A stretch of DNA of 64,000 nucleotides from Actinacidiphila bryophytorum. Its GTDB lineage: Bacteria > Actinomycetota > Actinomycetes > Streptomycetales > Streptomycetaceae. Below, one piece after another: positions 17,811-25,307 of the stretch; positions within the stretch are counted from its first letter, which is position 1, and the number at the start of each line of letters is the position of its first letter. A program made the position numbers and the translations under genes. The DNA is taken from assembly GCF_016916835.1 (NCBI RefSeq), contig NZ_JAFFIX010000001.1, positions 434,001 through 498,000 on the forward strand, read 5' to 3'. The notes below the pieces were generated by a model. The model saw nothing but the letters and a program-made list of their open reading frames with translations, searched no databases and was not told the origin of the DNA.

Positions 17811-20800
17811 GTGACTACTGGTACGGGCGCAGGTACGGGCGCAGGTGTGGAGCGGGTGGGGCTGCTCAAGGACCTGAAGAAGCAGGTCAAGGCCCTGGAG
17901 GACGACCTCAGGGAGCGCAGTGACTCCGTCGATGCGTTCAGGACCCGGCTGGCAGCCGAGTACGCCCGCGCCCGTGAGGGCAAGCGGACCGCCGCGACGT
18001 ACGGGGTCTGGCGCGACGAGCGCGTCACGCAGGCCGCAGCCGCATGGGCGCTCGGCTGCGTCTTCGTCCGCTTCTGCGAGGACAACCGCCTCATCGAGTG
18101 GCCCTTCCTCGCCGGCCCCGGCGACCGGCTGCGCGACGCCGAGGAACGCCACGAGGCCTTCTTCCGCGAGAACCCGCAGCTCAACAACCGCGACTGGCTC
18201 GAAGCCGCCTTCCACCACCTGGCCGCGGCCAACGAGACCGCGGCCGGCCTCTTCGACGAGGCCCACAACCCGCTGTGGGGCCTGACCCCGAGCTACGAGG
18301 CAGCGACGGAACTCCTCACCTTCTGGCGGCGCCGGGACGCGGACGGGGAGATCCTCTACGACTTCACCGACCCGTCGTGGGACACCCGTTTCCTGGGCGA
18401 CCTGTACCAGGACCTCAGCGAGCATGCCCGGAAGACGTACGCGCTGCTCCAGACGCCGGAGTTCGTCGAGGAGTTCATCCTCGACCTGACGCTGGAACCC
18501 GCGATCGAGGAGTTCGGGCTGTCCCCGGAGGGCGGCCTGCGGACGATCGACCCGGCGTGCGGCTCCGGCCACTTCCTGCTGGGGATCTTCGCGCGGCTGG
18601 TGGAGAAGTGGCGTGCGGCGGAGCCGGGTACGGACGAGTGGGTCGTCATCCGGCGCGCGCTGGATTCCGTGCACGGCTGCGACAAGAACCCCTTCGCGGT
18701 GAGCATCGCCCGCTTCCGGTTGCTGGTTGCCGCGATGCGCGCGGCGGGCGCCACCTCCCTGGCGGGCGCGCCGAGCTTCCCGATCAACGTCGCGGTGGGG
18801 GACTCGCTGCTGCACGGGCGCGGGGCGGCGGGCATCCAGGCCGACCTGGACACGCTCTTCGCGGCGGAGGGCGCGGGGGGCGGCGAGGCGTTCCAGTACG
18901 TGACGGAGGACGTGGGGGAGTACGCGGGGCGCGTGGACCTGTTGGGGCGGGGGACGTACCACGTGGTGGTGGGGAATCCGCCGTACATCACGGTGAAGGA
19001 CAAGCAGGAGAACGAGAACTACCGGGCGGCTTTCGACGCTTGCGCTGGCACGTACGCGCTTTCGGTGCCATTCGCGCAACGGCTGTTCGAGCTGGCGATA
19101 AAGGGCGCGGGCGGTAACGCGGGCGGCGGTGGGTACGTCGGCCAGATCACCGCGAACTCGTTCATGAAGCGGGAGTTCGGCAAGAAGCTGATCGAGGAGT
19201 TCTTCCGGCTGAAGGTCGAGCTGTCCCACGTGATCGACACGTCCGGTGCGTATATCCCGGGTCACGGGACGCCGACGGTCATCCTGGTGGGGCGGAACCG
19301 TACGCCGAGCCCTGAGCGAACGATTCGGGCGGTACTGGGTGTGCGGGGGGAGCCGTCGCAGCCTGAAAATGCTGCGGATGGGCTTGTTTGGAAGGCTATT
19401 TTGCGTCAGTATTGTGCACCGAATAGTGAGTCGAGTTGGGTTTCTGTTGAGGATGCTTCGGCGGAACGTTTTTCATCACATTCCTGGTCACTCAGTGGGG
19501 GAGAGTCGGCAAGTGTAAAGTCGAAGATCGACAGGGCTCCCGAGCTGCTCGGAGATAAGATTGAATCTCCAATCGGAAGGGCGATTAGGGCTGGTTCTGA
19601 TGAAGCGTTCTCCCGACCCAGAAGGCGGGCGCTATACAAGGGGTCAGACGTCCGACTTTTGCGCCCGATTGTGCGTGGTGAAAATGTGCGTGACTGGGGA
19701 CTCGTAGAACTTAACTTCACATGGTACCCATACGACACGCAGGGTGCTGTTCGTGATGACATCGCGGGAGAACTCTGGCCGCTAAGGACGCTTTTGGCAG
19801 CTCGTCGTACCTTTCAGGGTGTCATGAAGGATGCTGGCCGCGAGTGGTGGGAGTATATGCAGCATACGAAATCTGCTTACGATACTCCCCTCTCGATTAC
19901 ATTCGCTAATGTGGCCACTCACCTGCACTTTGTGCTTGATCGTGGCGGCAAGGTATTCGATGCTCATGCGCCAGTGATCAAGCTGCAGAAGGGTGCAAGC
20001 AATGACGAGCACCTGGAGTTGCTGGGGGTGCTCAACTCGTCGACGACCTGCTTCTGGTTGAAGCAGGTGAGCCAAGCCAAGGGCGGCACCGACAATTCCA
20101 GCGGCGGAGGCAACCGCTGGACGCCGGAGGCTTGGATCGATCGCTACGAGTTCACCGGGACCAAGCTTCAGGAGTTTCCGCTTCCCGAGCGGCTGCCGCT
20201 CGAACTAGGGCGGCAACTGGACGCGCTCGCACAGAAGATGGCGACCCACGAGCCCGCCATCGTGAGCGAGGGCACCCCTACGCGCGAGGCGCTGGACGTT
20301 GCGCGAGGTGAGCACGGCTGCGTGCGGCGGCAGATGGTTGCGCTGCAAGAAGAGCTGGACTGGCAGGTCTACGGGCTCTACGGCCTGCTCACGGAGGCGG
20401 AGACAGGCCGAGTCGTCGCGCCCACACCCGACGCGGCCAGCGTGCCGGAAGTGAAGCTCGGGGAGCGGGCCTTCGAGATCGTGCTCGCGCGGAAGGTGGC
20501 GCGGGGGGAGGCAGAGACCGCCTGGTTCGAGCGGCACGGGTCGACGCCCGTCACCGAGATCCCGGAGCGGTGGCCCGACTGGTACCGGGAGATCGTGCAG
20601 GCCCGAATCGACGTCATCGAGAGCCGCAAGGACATCGCCCTCATCGAGCGGCCGGAGTGCAAGCGGCGGTGGTCGTCCGAGCCGTGGGAGAAGAAGGAGA
20701 AGGCGGCCCTTCGCACCTGGTTGCTGGACAGGGCCGAGCGGCGGGACCTCTGGTACGGCCTGCGGGAGGGGATGGAGCAGCCCCGGACGCTGACCGTCAG

Positions 20801-21527
20801 CCAGCTCGCCGACGCTCTGCGGGACGACACCGACATCAACTCCGTCGCCCAGCTCTACGCCGCCGACCACATCGGCAAGCCGGACCTTCCCCTTGCCGCC
20901 GTGCTCGCGGACATCGGCGCGGACGAGCACGTGCCGTACCTCGCCGCCATGCGCTACAAGGACTCCGGCCTGCGGAACCGCGAGCAGTGGGAGGAGGTCT
21001 GGGAGTTGCAGCGCAAGGAGGACCTGACCGGGCAGCGCCTGGACATCGCGGTGCCGCCGAAGTACAGCAGCGCGGACTTCCAGAAGCATTCCTACTGGTC
21101 CCACCGTGGCAAGCTCGACGTCCCCAAGGAACGGTTCGTCTCGTACCCCGGGGCGAGTCCCGACGGGGACACCAGCCTGTTGCTCGGGTGGGCCGGGTGG
21201 GATCACAAGGACCAGGCCCAGGCGCTGTTCAACGTCATCGACGACCGGACCAAGCAGAGTGGCTGGGGGACGGAGCGGGTCACGCCGCTGCTGGCCGGGT
21301 TGCTTGAGGTCATGCCGTGGGTGAAGCAGTGGCATGGGGAGTACGACGCCGAGTGGGAAGGCGTGCCGGCCGACGAGTACCAGGCGTACTTCGACGAACT
21401 GTGCGGCAAGCACCAGGTGAGTGAGGCGGACCTGCGGGCCTGGCGGCCGGAGACGAAGACGCGGGGGCGGAAGGCGGCGGCGTCCAAAAAGGCCCCGGCC
21501 GAACAGGCGGCGCTGGACGTGGAGTAG
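17811..21527 (+). CDS. pglX: BREX type 2 adenine DNA methyltransferase PglX
   Basis: 1,238 residues from GTG 17811, which has GAGAGGG 9 nt upstream. The N-terminus begins with a coiled-coil (LLKDLKKQVKALEDDLRERS). Methyltransferase motif I is DPACGSGHF (247-255) and motif IV NPPY (389-392), as in N6-adenine methylases of BREX. A central stretch (about 500-760) carries the target-recognition part. It is encoded by DNA visibly lower in GC (about 19,360-20,060, with codons such as ATT, AAA, AGT) than both flanks, implying exchange by recombination. The C-terminal third (after about 880) is a conserved PglX segment. In Streptomyces coelicolor, pglX is phase-variable through a homopolymeric G tract; here there are G6 runs at 18875-18880, 19345-19350 and 20503-20508, and the frame is intact. 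Confidence 0.96.
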   Translation: MTTGTGAGTGAGVERVGLLKDLKKQVKALEDDLRERSDSVDAFRTRLAAEYARAREGKRTAATYGVWRDERVTQAAAAWALGCVFVRFCEDNRLIEWPFLAGPGDRLRDAEERHEAFFRENPQLNNRDWLEAAFHHLAAANETAAGLFDEAHNPLWGLTPSYEAATELLTFWRRRDADGEILYDFTDPSWDTRFLGDLYQDLSEHARKTYALLQTPEFVEEFILDLTLEPAIEEFGLSPEGGLRTIDPACGSGHFLLGIFARLVEKWRAAEPGTDEWVVIRRALDSVHGCDKNPFAVSIARFRLLVAAMRAAGATSLAGAPSFPINVAVGDSLLHGRGAAGIQADLDTLFAAEGAGGGEAFQYVTEDVGEYAGRVDLLGRGTYHVVVGNPPYITVKDKQENENYRAAFDACAGTYALSVPFAQRLFELAIKGAGGNAGGGGYVGQITANSFMKREFGKKLIEEFFRLKVELSHVIDTSGAYIPGHGTPTVILVGRNRTPSPERTIRAVLGVRGEPSQPENAADGLVWKAILRQYCAPNSESSWVSVEDASAERFSSHSWSLSGGESASVKSKIDRAPELLGDKIESPIGRAIRAGSDEAFSRPRRRALYKGSDVRLLRPIVRGENVRDWGLVELNFTWYPYDTQGAVRDDIAGELWPLRTLLAARRTFQGVMKDAGREWWEYMQHTKSAYDTPLSITFANVATHLHFVLDRGGKVFDAHAPVIKLQKGASNDEHLELLGVLNSSTTCFWLKQVSQAKGGTDNSSGGGNRWTPEAWIDRYEFTGTKLQEFPLPERLPLELGRQLDALAQKMATHEPAIVSEGTPTREALDVARGEHGCVRRQMVALQEELDWQVYGLYGLLTEAETGRVVAPTPDAASVPEVKLGERAFEIVLARKVARGEAETAWFERHGSTPVTEIPERWPDWYREIVQARIDVIESRKDIALIERPECKRRWSSEPWEKKEKAALRTWLLDRAERRDLWYGLREGMEQPRTLTVSQLADALRDDTDINSVAQLYAADHIGKPDLPLAAVLADIGADEHVPYLAAMRYKDSGLRNREQWEEVWELQRKEDLTGQRLDIAVPPKYSSADFQKHSYWSHRGKLDVPKERFVSYPGASPDGDTSLLLGWAGWDHKDQAQALFNVIDDRTKQSGWGTERVTPLLAGLLEVMPWVKQWHGEYDAEWEGVPADEYQAYFDELCGKHQVSEADLRAWRPETKTRGRKAAASKKAPAEQAALDVE
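19360..20060 (+). other. Low-GC segment within pglX, putative recombined target-recognition region
   Basis: By eye the base composition falls markedly here compared with pglX sequence before 19,300 and after 20,100; third codon positions are often A or T. The segment corresponds to about residues 517-750. Limits are approximate. Confidence 0.6.
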
Positions 21528-21577
21528 ACGAACCGGTGGCGGCCCTCGACGCGAGCGGGCCGCCACCGCGCGGGATG

Positions 21578-21844
21578 TCAGATGTACTCGGCCGCGTACG
21601 AGACGAAGGCCGCCCACTCGGCGGGACCGAACGCGAGCTGCGTGCCCTCGGGGTCCTTGGAGTCGCGTACGTGGACCGTGTCGGGGCAGGTGGCGACCTC
21701 GACACAGTCGGCGCTTTCGTTGCTGCTGTGACTGGACTTACGCCAGGCGATGGCTACTTCGACGCACTCAGCGCTTTCGTTGCTGCTGTAGCTGCTCTTG
21801 AACCAGTTCAGCTCGGCAGCGCTGCCAGTGGGCTCCGTCGTCAT
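21578..21844 (-). CDS. DUF397 protein with two repeats
   Basis: 88 residues. Two similar copies of the DUF397 motif are visible: LNWFKSSYSSNESAECVEVA and AWRKSSHSSNESADCVEVA, the second followed by the usual VHVRDSKDPEGTQLAFGPAEWAAFV tail. Single-copy DUF397 proteins (BldB-like partners) are typical. The first copy here is cut after the VEVA segment and the second is complete, which looks like an internal duplication. ATG 21844 overlaps the stop of the upstream XRE gene (ATGA). DUF397 genes of streptomycetes pair with XRE/DUF5753 regulators and often with an ATPase, as here. Confidence 0.92.
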   Translation of the reverse strand: MTTEPTGSAAELNWFKSSYSSNESAECVEVAIAWRKSSHSSNESADCVEVATCPDTVHVRDSKDPEGTQLAFGPAEWAAFVSYAAEYI

Positions 21845-22695
21845 GTCTCTCCCAGGACCTTCTCGATGAACGTCAGGGACTCCCTCGGGGTGAGAGCCTG
21901 CGCTCGGATAATCCCATAGCGGGCCTCCAGCGTCCTGACCTCGTTCCTGTCAGTGATCAGACGGTCGAAGTTCTGCACCGAGATGTGGCCGAACGTCGGT
22001 CCGTTCTTCGCGTCCAGCAGGAGCAGTTGGCCGCCCATTCCCGCGTGGTCCTCGCGGTCCGTCGGCATCACCTGGATCTCCACGTTCCGCAGCCGGCCGA
22101 CCTCCAGCAGCCGTTCGAGCTGCCCTCGCATGACCGCCCTTCCGCCCAGCGGGCGCCGCAACGTCACCTCCTCCTGGACGAAGCTCAGGATGGGCGCGGG
22201 CCAACGGCTGAAGATGGTCTGACGTGCCATTCGCGCGGCGACGTACCGCTCGATCGTCTCCTCGTCCAGCAATGGGCGGCGCATGTGGTACAGCGCACGC
22301 GTGTACTCCTCGGTCTGGAGCAAGCCGTGGATGTTGTGGTTGCCGTATGCGCCCATGGAAACAGCGTCGGCTTCCAGCTTGGCCAGATCGCGGACCTTGC
22401 GCGGGTATCGTGCCTGCTCCACGTCGTCCTTGAAGGCGCTCAGGAGGCCGCCCGCGTTCAGCACGTCGTCTGCTGCGTCGAGGAGCGTCGGCTTGGGTGC
22501 GCGGCGGCCCCGTTCGACCGAGGAGATGTGCTCCTCGCTGTAGCTGATGGCCTGGCCCAGTTCCGCCTGGGTCAACCCGGCCCGCTCGCGCCAGAGTTTG
22601 ATCTGCCTGCCGACGGTCTTGAGGACGTCGCCCGCGCCGTCTTCCCAGTCCTGGTCGTCCATGTCGCTGGTCGTCTGCCCTGACACCGTCGTCAC
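21841..22695 (-). CDS. XRE regulator with DUF5753 domain (WhiJ-like)
   Basis: 284 residues from GTG 22695, preceded at 8 nt by GGAGG; GTG 22704 is too close to that site. Residues of about 25-85 hold the helix-turn-helix (LWRERAGLTQAELGQAISYSEEHISSVERGRRAP). The remainder is DUF5753: HGLLQTEEYTRALYHMRRPLLDEETIERYVAARMARQ, VLRRPLGGRAVM and the final IIRAQALTPRESLTFIEKVL. The family regulates development and antibiotic genes with DUF397 partner proteins, which bind the ligand-binding part. The DUF397 gene follows with ATGA overlap; the ATPase gene is divergent. Confidence 0.93.
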   Translation of the reverse strand: MTTVSGQTTSDMDDQDWEDGAGDVLKTVGRQIKLWRERAGLTQAELGQAISYSEEHISSVERGRRAPKPTLLDAADDVLNAGGLLSAFKDDVEQARYPRKVRDLAKLEADAVSMGAYGNHNIHGLLQTEEYTRALYHMRRPLLDEETIERYVAARMARQTIFSRWPAPILSFVQEEVTLRRPLGGRAVMRGQLERLLEVGRLRNVEIQVMPTDREDHAGMGGQLLLLDAKNGPTFGHISVQNFDRLITDRNEVRTLEARYGIIRAQALTPRESLTFIEKVLGET

Positions 22696-22819
22696 CGGGC
22701 TCACCTCCGCCGTTCGTGTGCGTACCGGACGGCGGCGTCCGCCGTCTCGCGGGAGTACGCACCGGACAGGGCCGGACGTACCGGGTCGGTTGCCGGACGG
22801 CTCATGTGCGTCCGGCGCT

Positions 22820-22838
22820 GCGTAGTTCTCAGCGTAGT
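22820..22838. promoter_or_regulatory. GCGTAGT direct repeat in divergent promoter
   Basis: GCGTAGT at 22820-22826 and 22832-22838 (12-bp period) lies between the XRE and ATPase starts. It could be a binding site for the XRE regulator; TAGTAA within it could be a -10 for the ATPase gene. Confidence 0.35.
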
Positions 22839-22861
22839 AACGAACGGCGACGCTCTGTCAC

Positions 22862-23329
22862 ATGAACAGTGAAATCTCCACCCAGATCCCCACCCGAGAC
22901 CCTGAGCTGGTGCTGCGGCTCTCTGCCACCCGGTGCGGGGCGCGGATCGCGCGCCACCTGGCGGTGCGTCAACTGCGCCAGTGGGGGCTGCCGTACGACG
23001 GCACGGTCGCGGAGGCCACCGCCGTGGTCGTCGCCGAACTCGCCGCCAACGCCGTCACCCACGGCCGCGTTCCCGGCCGGGACTTCGAACTCCGGCTGGT
23101 TCTCCGCCCGGAGGCGGTCCGCGTCGAGGTGAGTGACACCCGCGCTGAGCGGACGCCGCCCGCGCCCGGTGACCTCGCCGAGCCCACCGCCGACGCGGAG
23201 GCCGGCCGCGGGCTGCTGCTCGTACAGGCGCTGTCGAGGGCGTGGGGCGTGGCCCCGCGGTCCGTCGGCAAGACGGTGTGGGCCGACATCGCGCGACCCA
23301 CCGCCCACGTCCCCGCCGGGGCGCGGTAA
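22862..23329 (+). CDS. RsbW/SpoIIAB-like ATP-binding protein
   Basis: 155 residues. The GHKL ATPase N-box is VVVAELAANAVTHGRV (about residues 55-70) and the G1 box lies in the region of EVSDTRAE, followed by GRGLLLVQALS. This is the HATPase_c_2 fold of anti-sigma-factor kinases, common in streptomycetes next to XRE/DUF397 pairs. Start ATG 22862 has no clear ribosome site. It is divergent from the XRE-DUF397 unit and probably functions with it. Confidence 0.9.
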   Translation: MNSEISTQIPTRDPELVLRLSATRCGARIARHLAVRQLRQWGLPYDGTVAEATAVVVAELAANAVTHGRVPGRDFELRLVLRPEAVRVEVSDTRAERTPPAPGDLAEPTADAEAGRGLLLVQALSRAWGVAPRSVGKTVWADIARPTAHVPAGAR

Positions 23330-23431
23330 GCCACGCCCCGGTTCACCGTGCCCCGCCGGGCCGCGAGCCTTCTTGTAAGGACCGACGAAAGAAACGGAGA
23401 AAGTACCCACCCCGCCAGGCCGCTGCCCGCA

Positions 23432-23477
23432 CTCACCCGAACGGGTGACGGGTGATCAGATCAGCGGTTCGGGTGAG
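23432..23477. repeat. 11-bp inverted repeat between ATPase and HTH genes
   Basis: CTCACCCGAAC (23432-23442) and GTTCGGGTGAG (23467-23477) are perfect complements with a 24-nt spacer. The left arm itself is part of the palindrome ACCCGAACGGGT. Terminator or operator. Confidence 0.45.
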
Positions 23478-23508
23478 GTACGGTCGGCGCTACAACAGCA
23501 CACGAAAT

Positions 23509-23543
23509 GGCCCCCGGCAGGACGGCAATCCTGGTCGAGGGCC
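23509..23543 (+). promoter_or_regulatory. Stem-loop leader of the HTH gene
   Basis: GGCCC...GGCAGG pairs with CCTG...GGGCC around loop ACGGCAAT, 30 nt before ATG 23572. It is probably in the mRNA leader; the ribosome site GGAAGAAG follows. Confidence 0.4.
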
Positions 23544-23571
23544 TGACCACCAAGGAAGAAGTAGCTTCCCG

Positions 23572-24597
23572 ATGGCTGACTCGCAGTCTAACGCGGCCCT
23601 GCCCGCGCCGCCCCTCCCCGAGGGTGCGCCACCCGCCGGAGTGATCCACGTACGGCACCGGCACGCCGACCGGTTCACGGTCGTCGGCAACCACCTCGCC
23701 CAGCACCCCCACCTCTCGGCGGTGGCGATCGGGCTTGCCGTGTACATCCAGTCGCTTCCCGACGGGGCGCCCGTGAGCGTGAAGGCGCTGGCCGCGCACT
23801 TTCCCGAGGGGGAGGTGACGATCCGCCGTGCGATGAACGAGCTCCAGGCGGCCGGTTACCTGGAGCGGCGGCGGGTGCCGCTGGGCGGCGGGCGGTTCGC
23901 GACGCGGGCCTTCGCGTACGACCGGCCCGTGAGCCCGGCGCCGACCGCGGGTCCGGGCCGCCGCGACGGGCGCGGCTCGCGCCCAGGACCCGGGCGGGGT
24001 TCCGACCCGGTGGCGCGGGGGCTTCGGAGCGGCCGTACGCACGGCGGGCGCCTCGGGAAGCCGAGGGCGGCTCTTGCGGGCGGACTTCCCACCTACCACG
24101 AGGCCGGTCCCACAGGACGCTCAGCTTCATGGCCCGCCCCGGCCGTACCGGCCGACAGCCCCGCCCATGCCGAGACCGGCGGTCCCGCCGCCTCGGCCCG
24201 TACGCGCCGGGCCGCGCCTGCCACTCTGCGCGCGACGGCCCCGACGTCGTCCGGCCCTGCCGCGGACGTCCTCGCCCGGCTGCGGCTGGCCGACCCCCGC
24301 CTGCTGCTGTCGGCCCGCGACATCGCCCACCTGGCGCCGAGCGTGGACGACTGGCTCGCCCGTGCGGTGACCCCGGCGCAGATCGCCCGCGTGCTCTCCA
24401 CCGGCCTCCCGCAGATACCCGAGCCGATCCACCACCCCGCCCGCTTCCTCGAACACCGCCTCACCGCGCTGCTCCCGCCTCCGCTGCCACCCGAGGCCCC
24501 TCGCCCGGCGCCCCTGCGCACCTGCGACGGCTGTGAACGAGCCTTCCGCACTCACGACCCCGCCGCGCTCTGTGCCGACTGCCGCACGGGGCGCTGA
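23572..24597 (+). CDS. Helix-turn-helix protein with C-terminal zinc-ribbon-like end
   Basis: 341 residues. Residues of about 20-115 form a winged-helix/replication-initiator-like HTH (HLSAVAIGLAVYIQSLPDGAPVSVKALAAHFPEGEVTIRRAMNELQAAGYLERRRVP). A long Arg/Pro/Gly-rich linker follows. The C-terminal half is helical (DVLARLRLADPRLLLSARDIAHLAPSVDDWLARAVTP). It ends with two CxxC pairs (TCDGCERAF, LCADCRTG), probably a zinc ribbon. Start ATG 23572 follows GGAAGAAG at 12 nt. Such proteins are abundant in streptomycetes, often as transcriptional regulators with integrated-element or plasmid-like origin. Role in the BREX island is unknown. Confidence 0.82.
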   Translation: MADSQSNAALPAPPLPEGAPPAGVIHVRHRHADRFTVVGNHLAQHPHLSAVAIGLAVYIQSLPDGAPVSVKALAAHFPEGEVTIRRAMNELQAAGYLERRRVPLGGGRFATRAFAYDRPVSPAPTAGPGRRDGRGSRPGPGRGSDPVARGLRSGRTHGGRLGKPRAALAGGLPTYHEAGPTGRSASWPAPAVPADSPAHAETGGPAASARTRRAAPATLRATAPTSSGPAADVLARLRLADPRLLLSARDIAHLAPSVDDWLARAVTPAQIARVLSTGLPQIPEPIHHPARFLEHRLTALLPPPLPPEAPRPAPLRTCDGCERAFRTHDPAALCADCRTGR

Positions 24598-24710
24598 CGC
24601 TCGGCACGCTCTTCGCCCGAAGGGGATGACGTGCGGACCCGGTAATGACCCGATCACTCCATGTTGCTAGGTTCGTGTGACGGTCGTACTGCCGTTGGGG
24701 GGTGGCGGGT

Positions 24711-25127
24711 ATGGGGTTCAGCCTTCGGGGAGCCGTCAACAAGATCGGTGACGGCGGCGAGAGGCCGACGGTGAATGAGATGACCGAGAACACGGCGAGT
24801 TGGCACCAGTGGCTGTCGGCGTACAGCCGTGTCTACGACCTCCTGCCGGAGACCTCGGACGAAGCATGCCCCAACTGCGGCGCCCGTAGTCCGAACCTCG
24901 CCTTTACCGGACTTCCCCGCGACCGTGTCGGTTACGCCTCCTTCTGGTGCGGCACCTGCATGTTCGGGATCCACCTTTCCCGAGTGCCTGTCCCCGACGA
25001 CGTTCTGATGGATTCCGTCTATACCGCCCCATCCGAACGTCACGTGCAGATTCCCAATTACCGGGTGGTGCCGCAGGGCGTGGACGACGACGATGACGAC
25101 GAGGACGTGGAGTCCTTCCAGTTCTGA
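24711..25127 (+). CDS. Small zinc-ribbon protein, unknown function
   Basis: 138 residues from ATG 24711, preceded by a GGGGGGTGG site; the upstream in-frame GTG 24702 overlaps it. Two CxxC pairs (CPNCGARS and WCGTCMFG) give a zinc ribbon separated by about 35 residues. The C-terminus is strikingly acidic (GVDDDDDDEDVESFQF). No family is recognised. It lies directly upstream of pglY, in the same direction with 180 nt between, inside the BREX island. Confidence 0.72.
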   Translation: MGFSLRGAVNKIGDGGERPTVNEMTENTASWHQWLSAYSRVYDLLPETSDEACPNCGARSPNLAFTGLPRDRVGYASFWCGTCMFGIHLSRVPVPDDVLMDSVYTAPSERHVQIPNYRVVPQGVDDDDDDEDVESFQF

Positions 25128-25232
25128 CCTCACCTCCGACACGTGCGGCGTCTGGGCTAACCCGGCCGCCGCACGCTGCCGACCGGGCACTGACGGCGGA
25201 GGGGGCCGTTCCGGACGGCGGGGGCGGGAGGA

Positions 25233-25246
25233 GCTGGCAGGATGGA
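25233..25246 (+). promoter_or_regulatory. 14-mer shared with the pglX upstream region
   Basis: GCTGGCAGGATGGA, identical to 17731-17744, and 62 nt before ATG 25308. CAGGAT may be the -10 of the pglY-pglZ-brxD-brxHI operon. Confidence 0.5.
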
Positions 25247-25307
25247 CGGAGAGGCGCGCATCCTTTGTGCGTCACAGGATGCCTGACCAGGAGAACGCGA
25301 GCCGCAG

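Noticed and set aside
17589-19265. Upstream extension of the XRE-ImmA frame into pglX antisense
   Set aside because: The real protein starts at ATG 17588 directly at the helix-turn-helix; the extension is low-complexity.
23461-24099. Minus-strand frame opposite the HTH gene
   Set aside because: Low-complexity antisense; the plus frame has a clear HTH and zinc cysteines.
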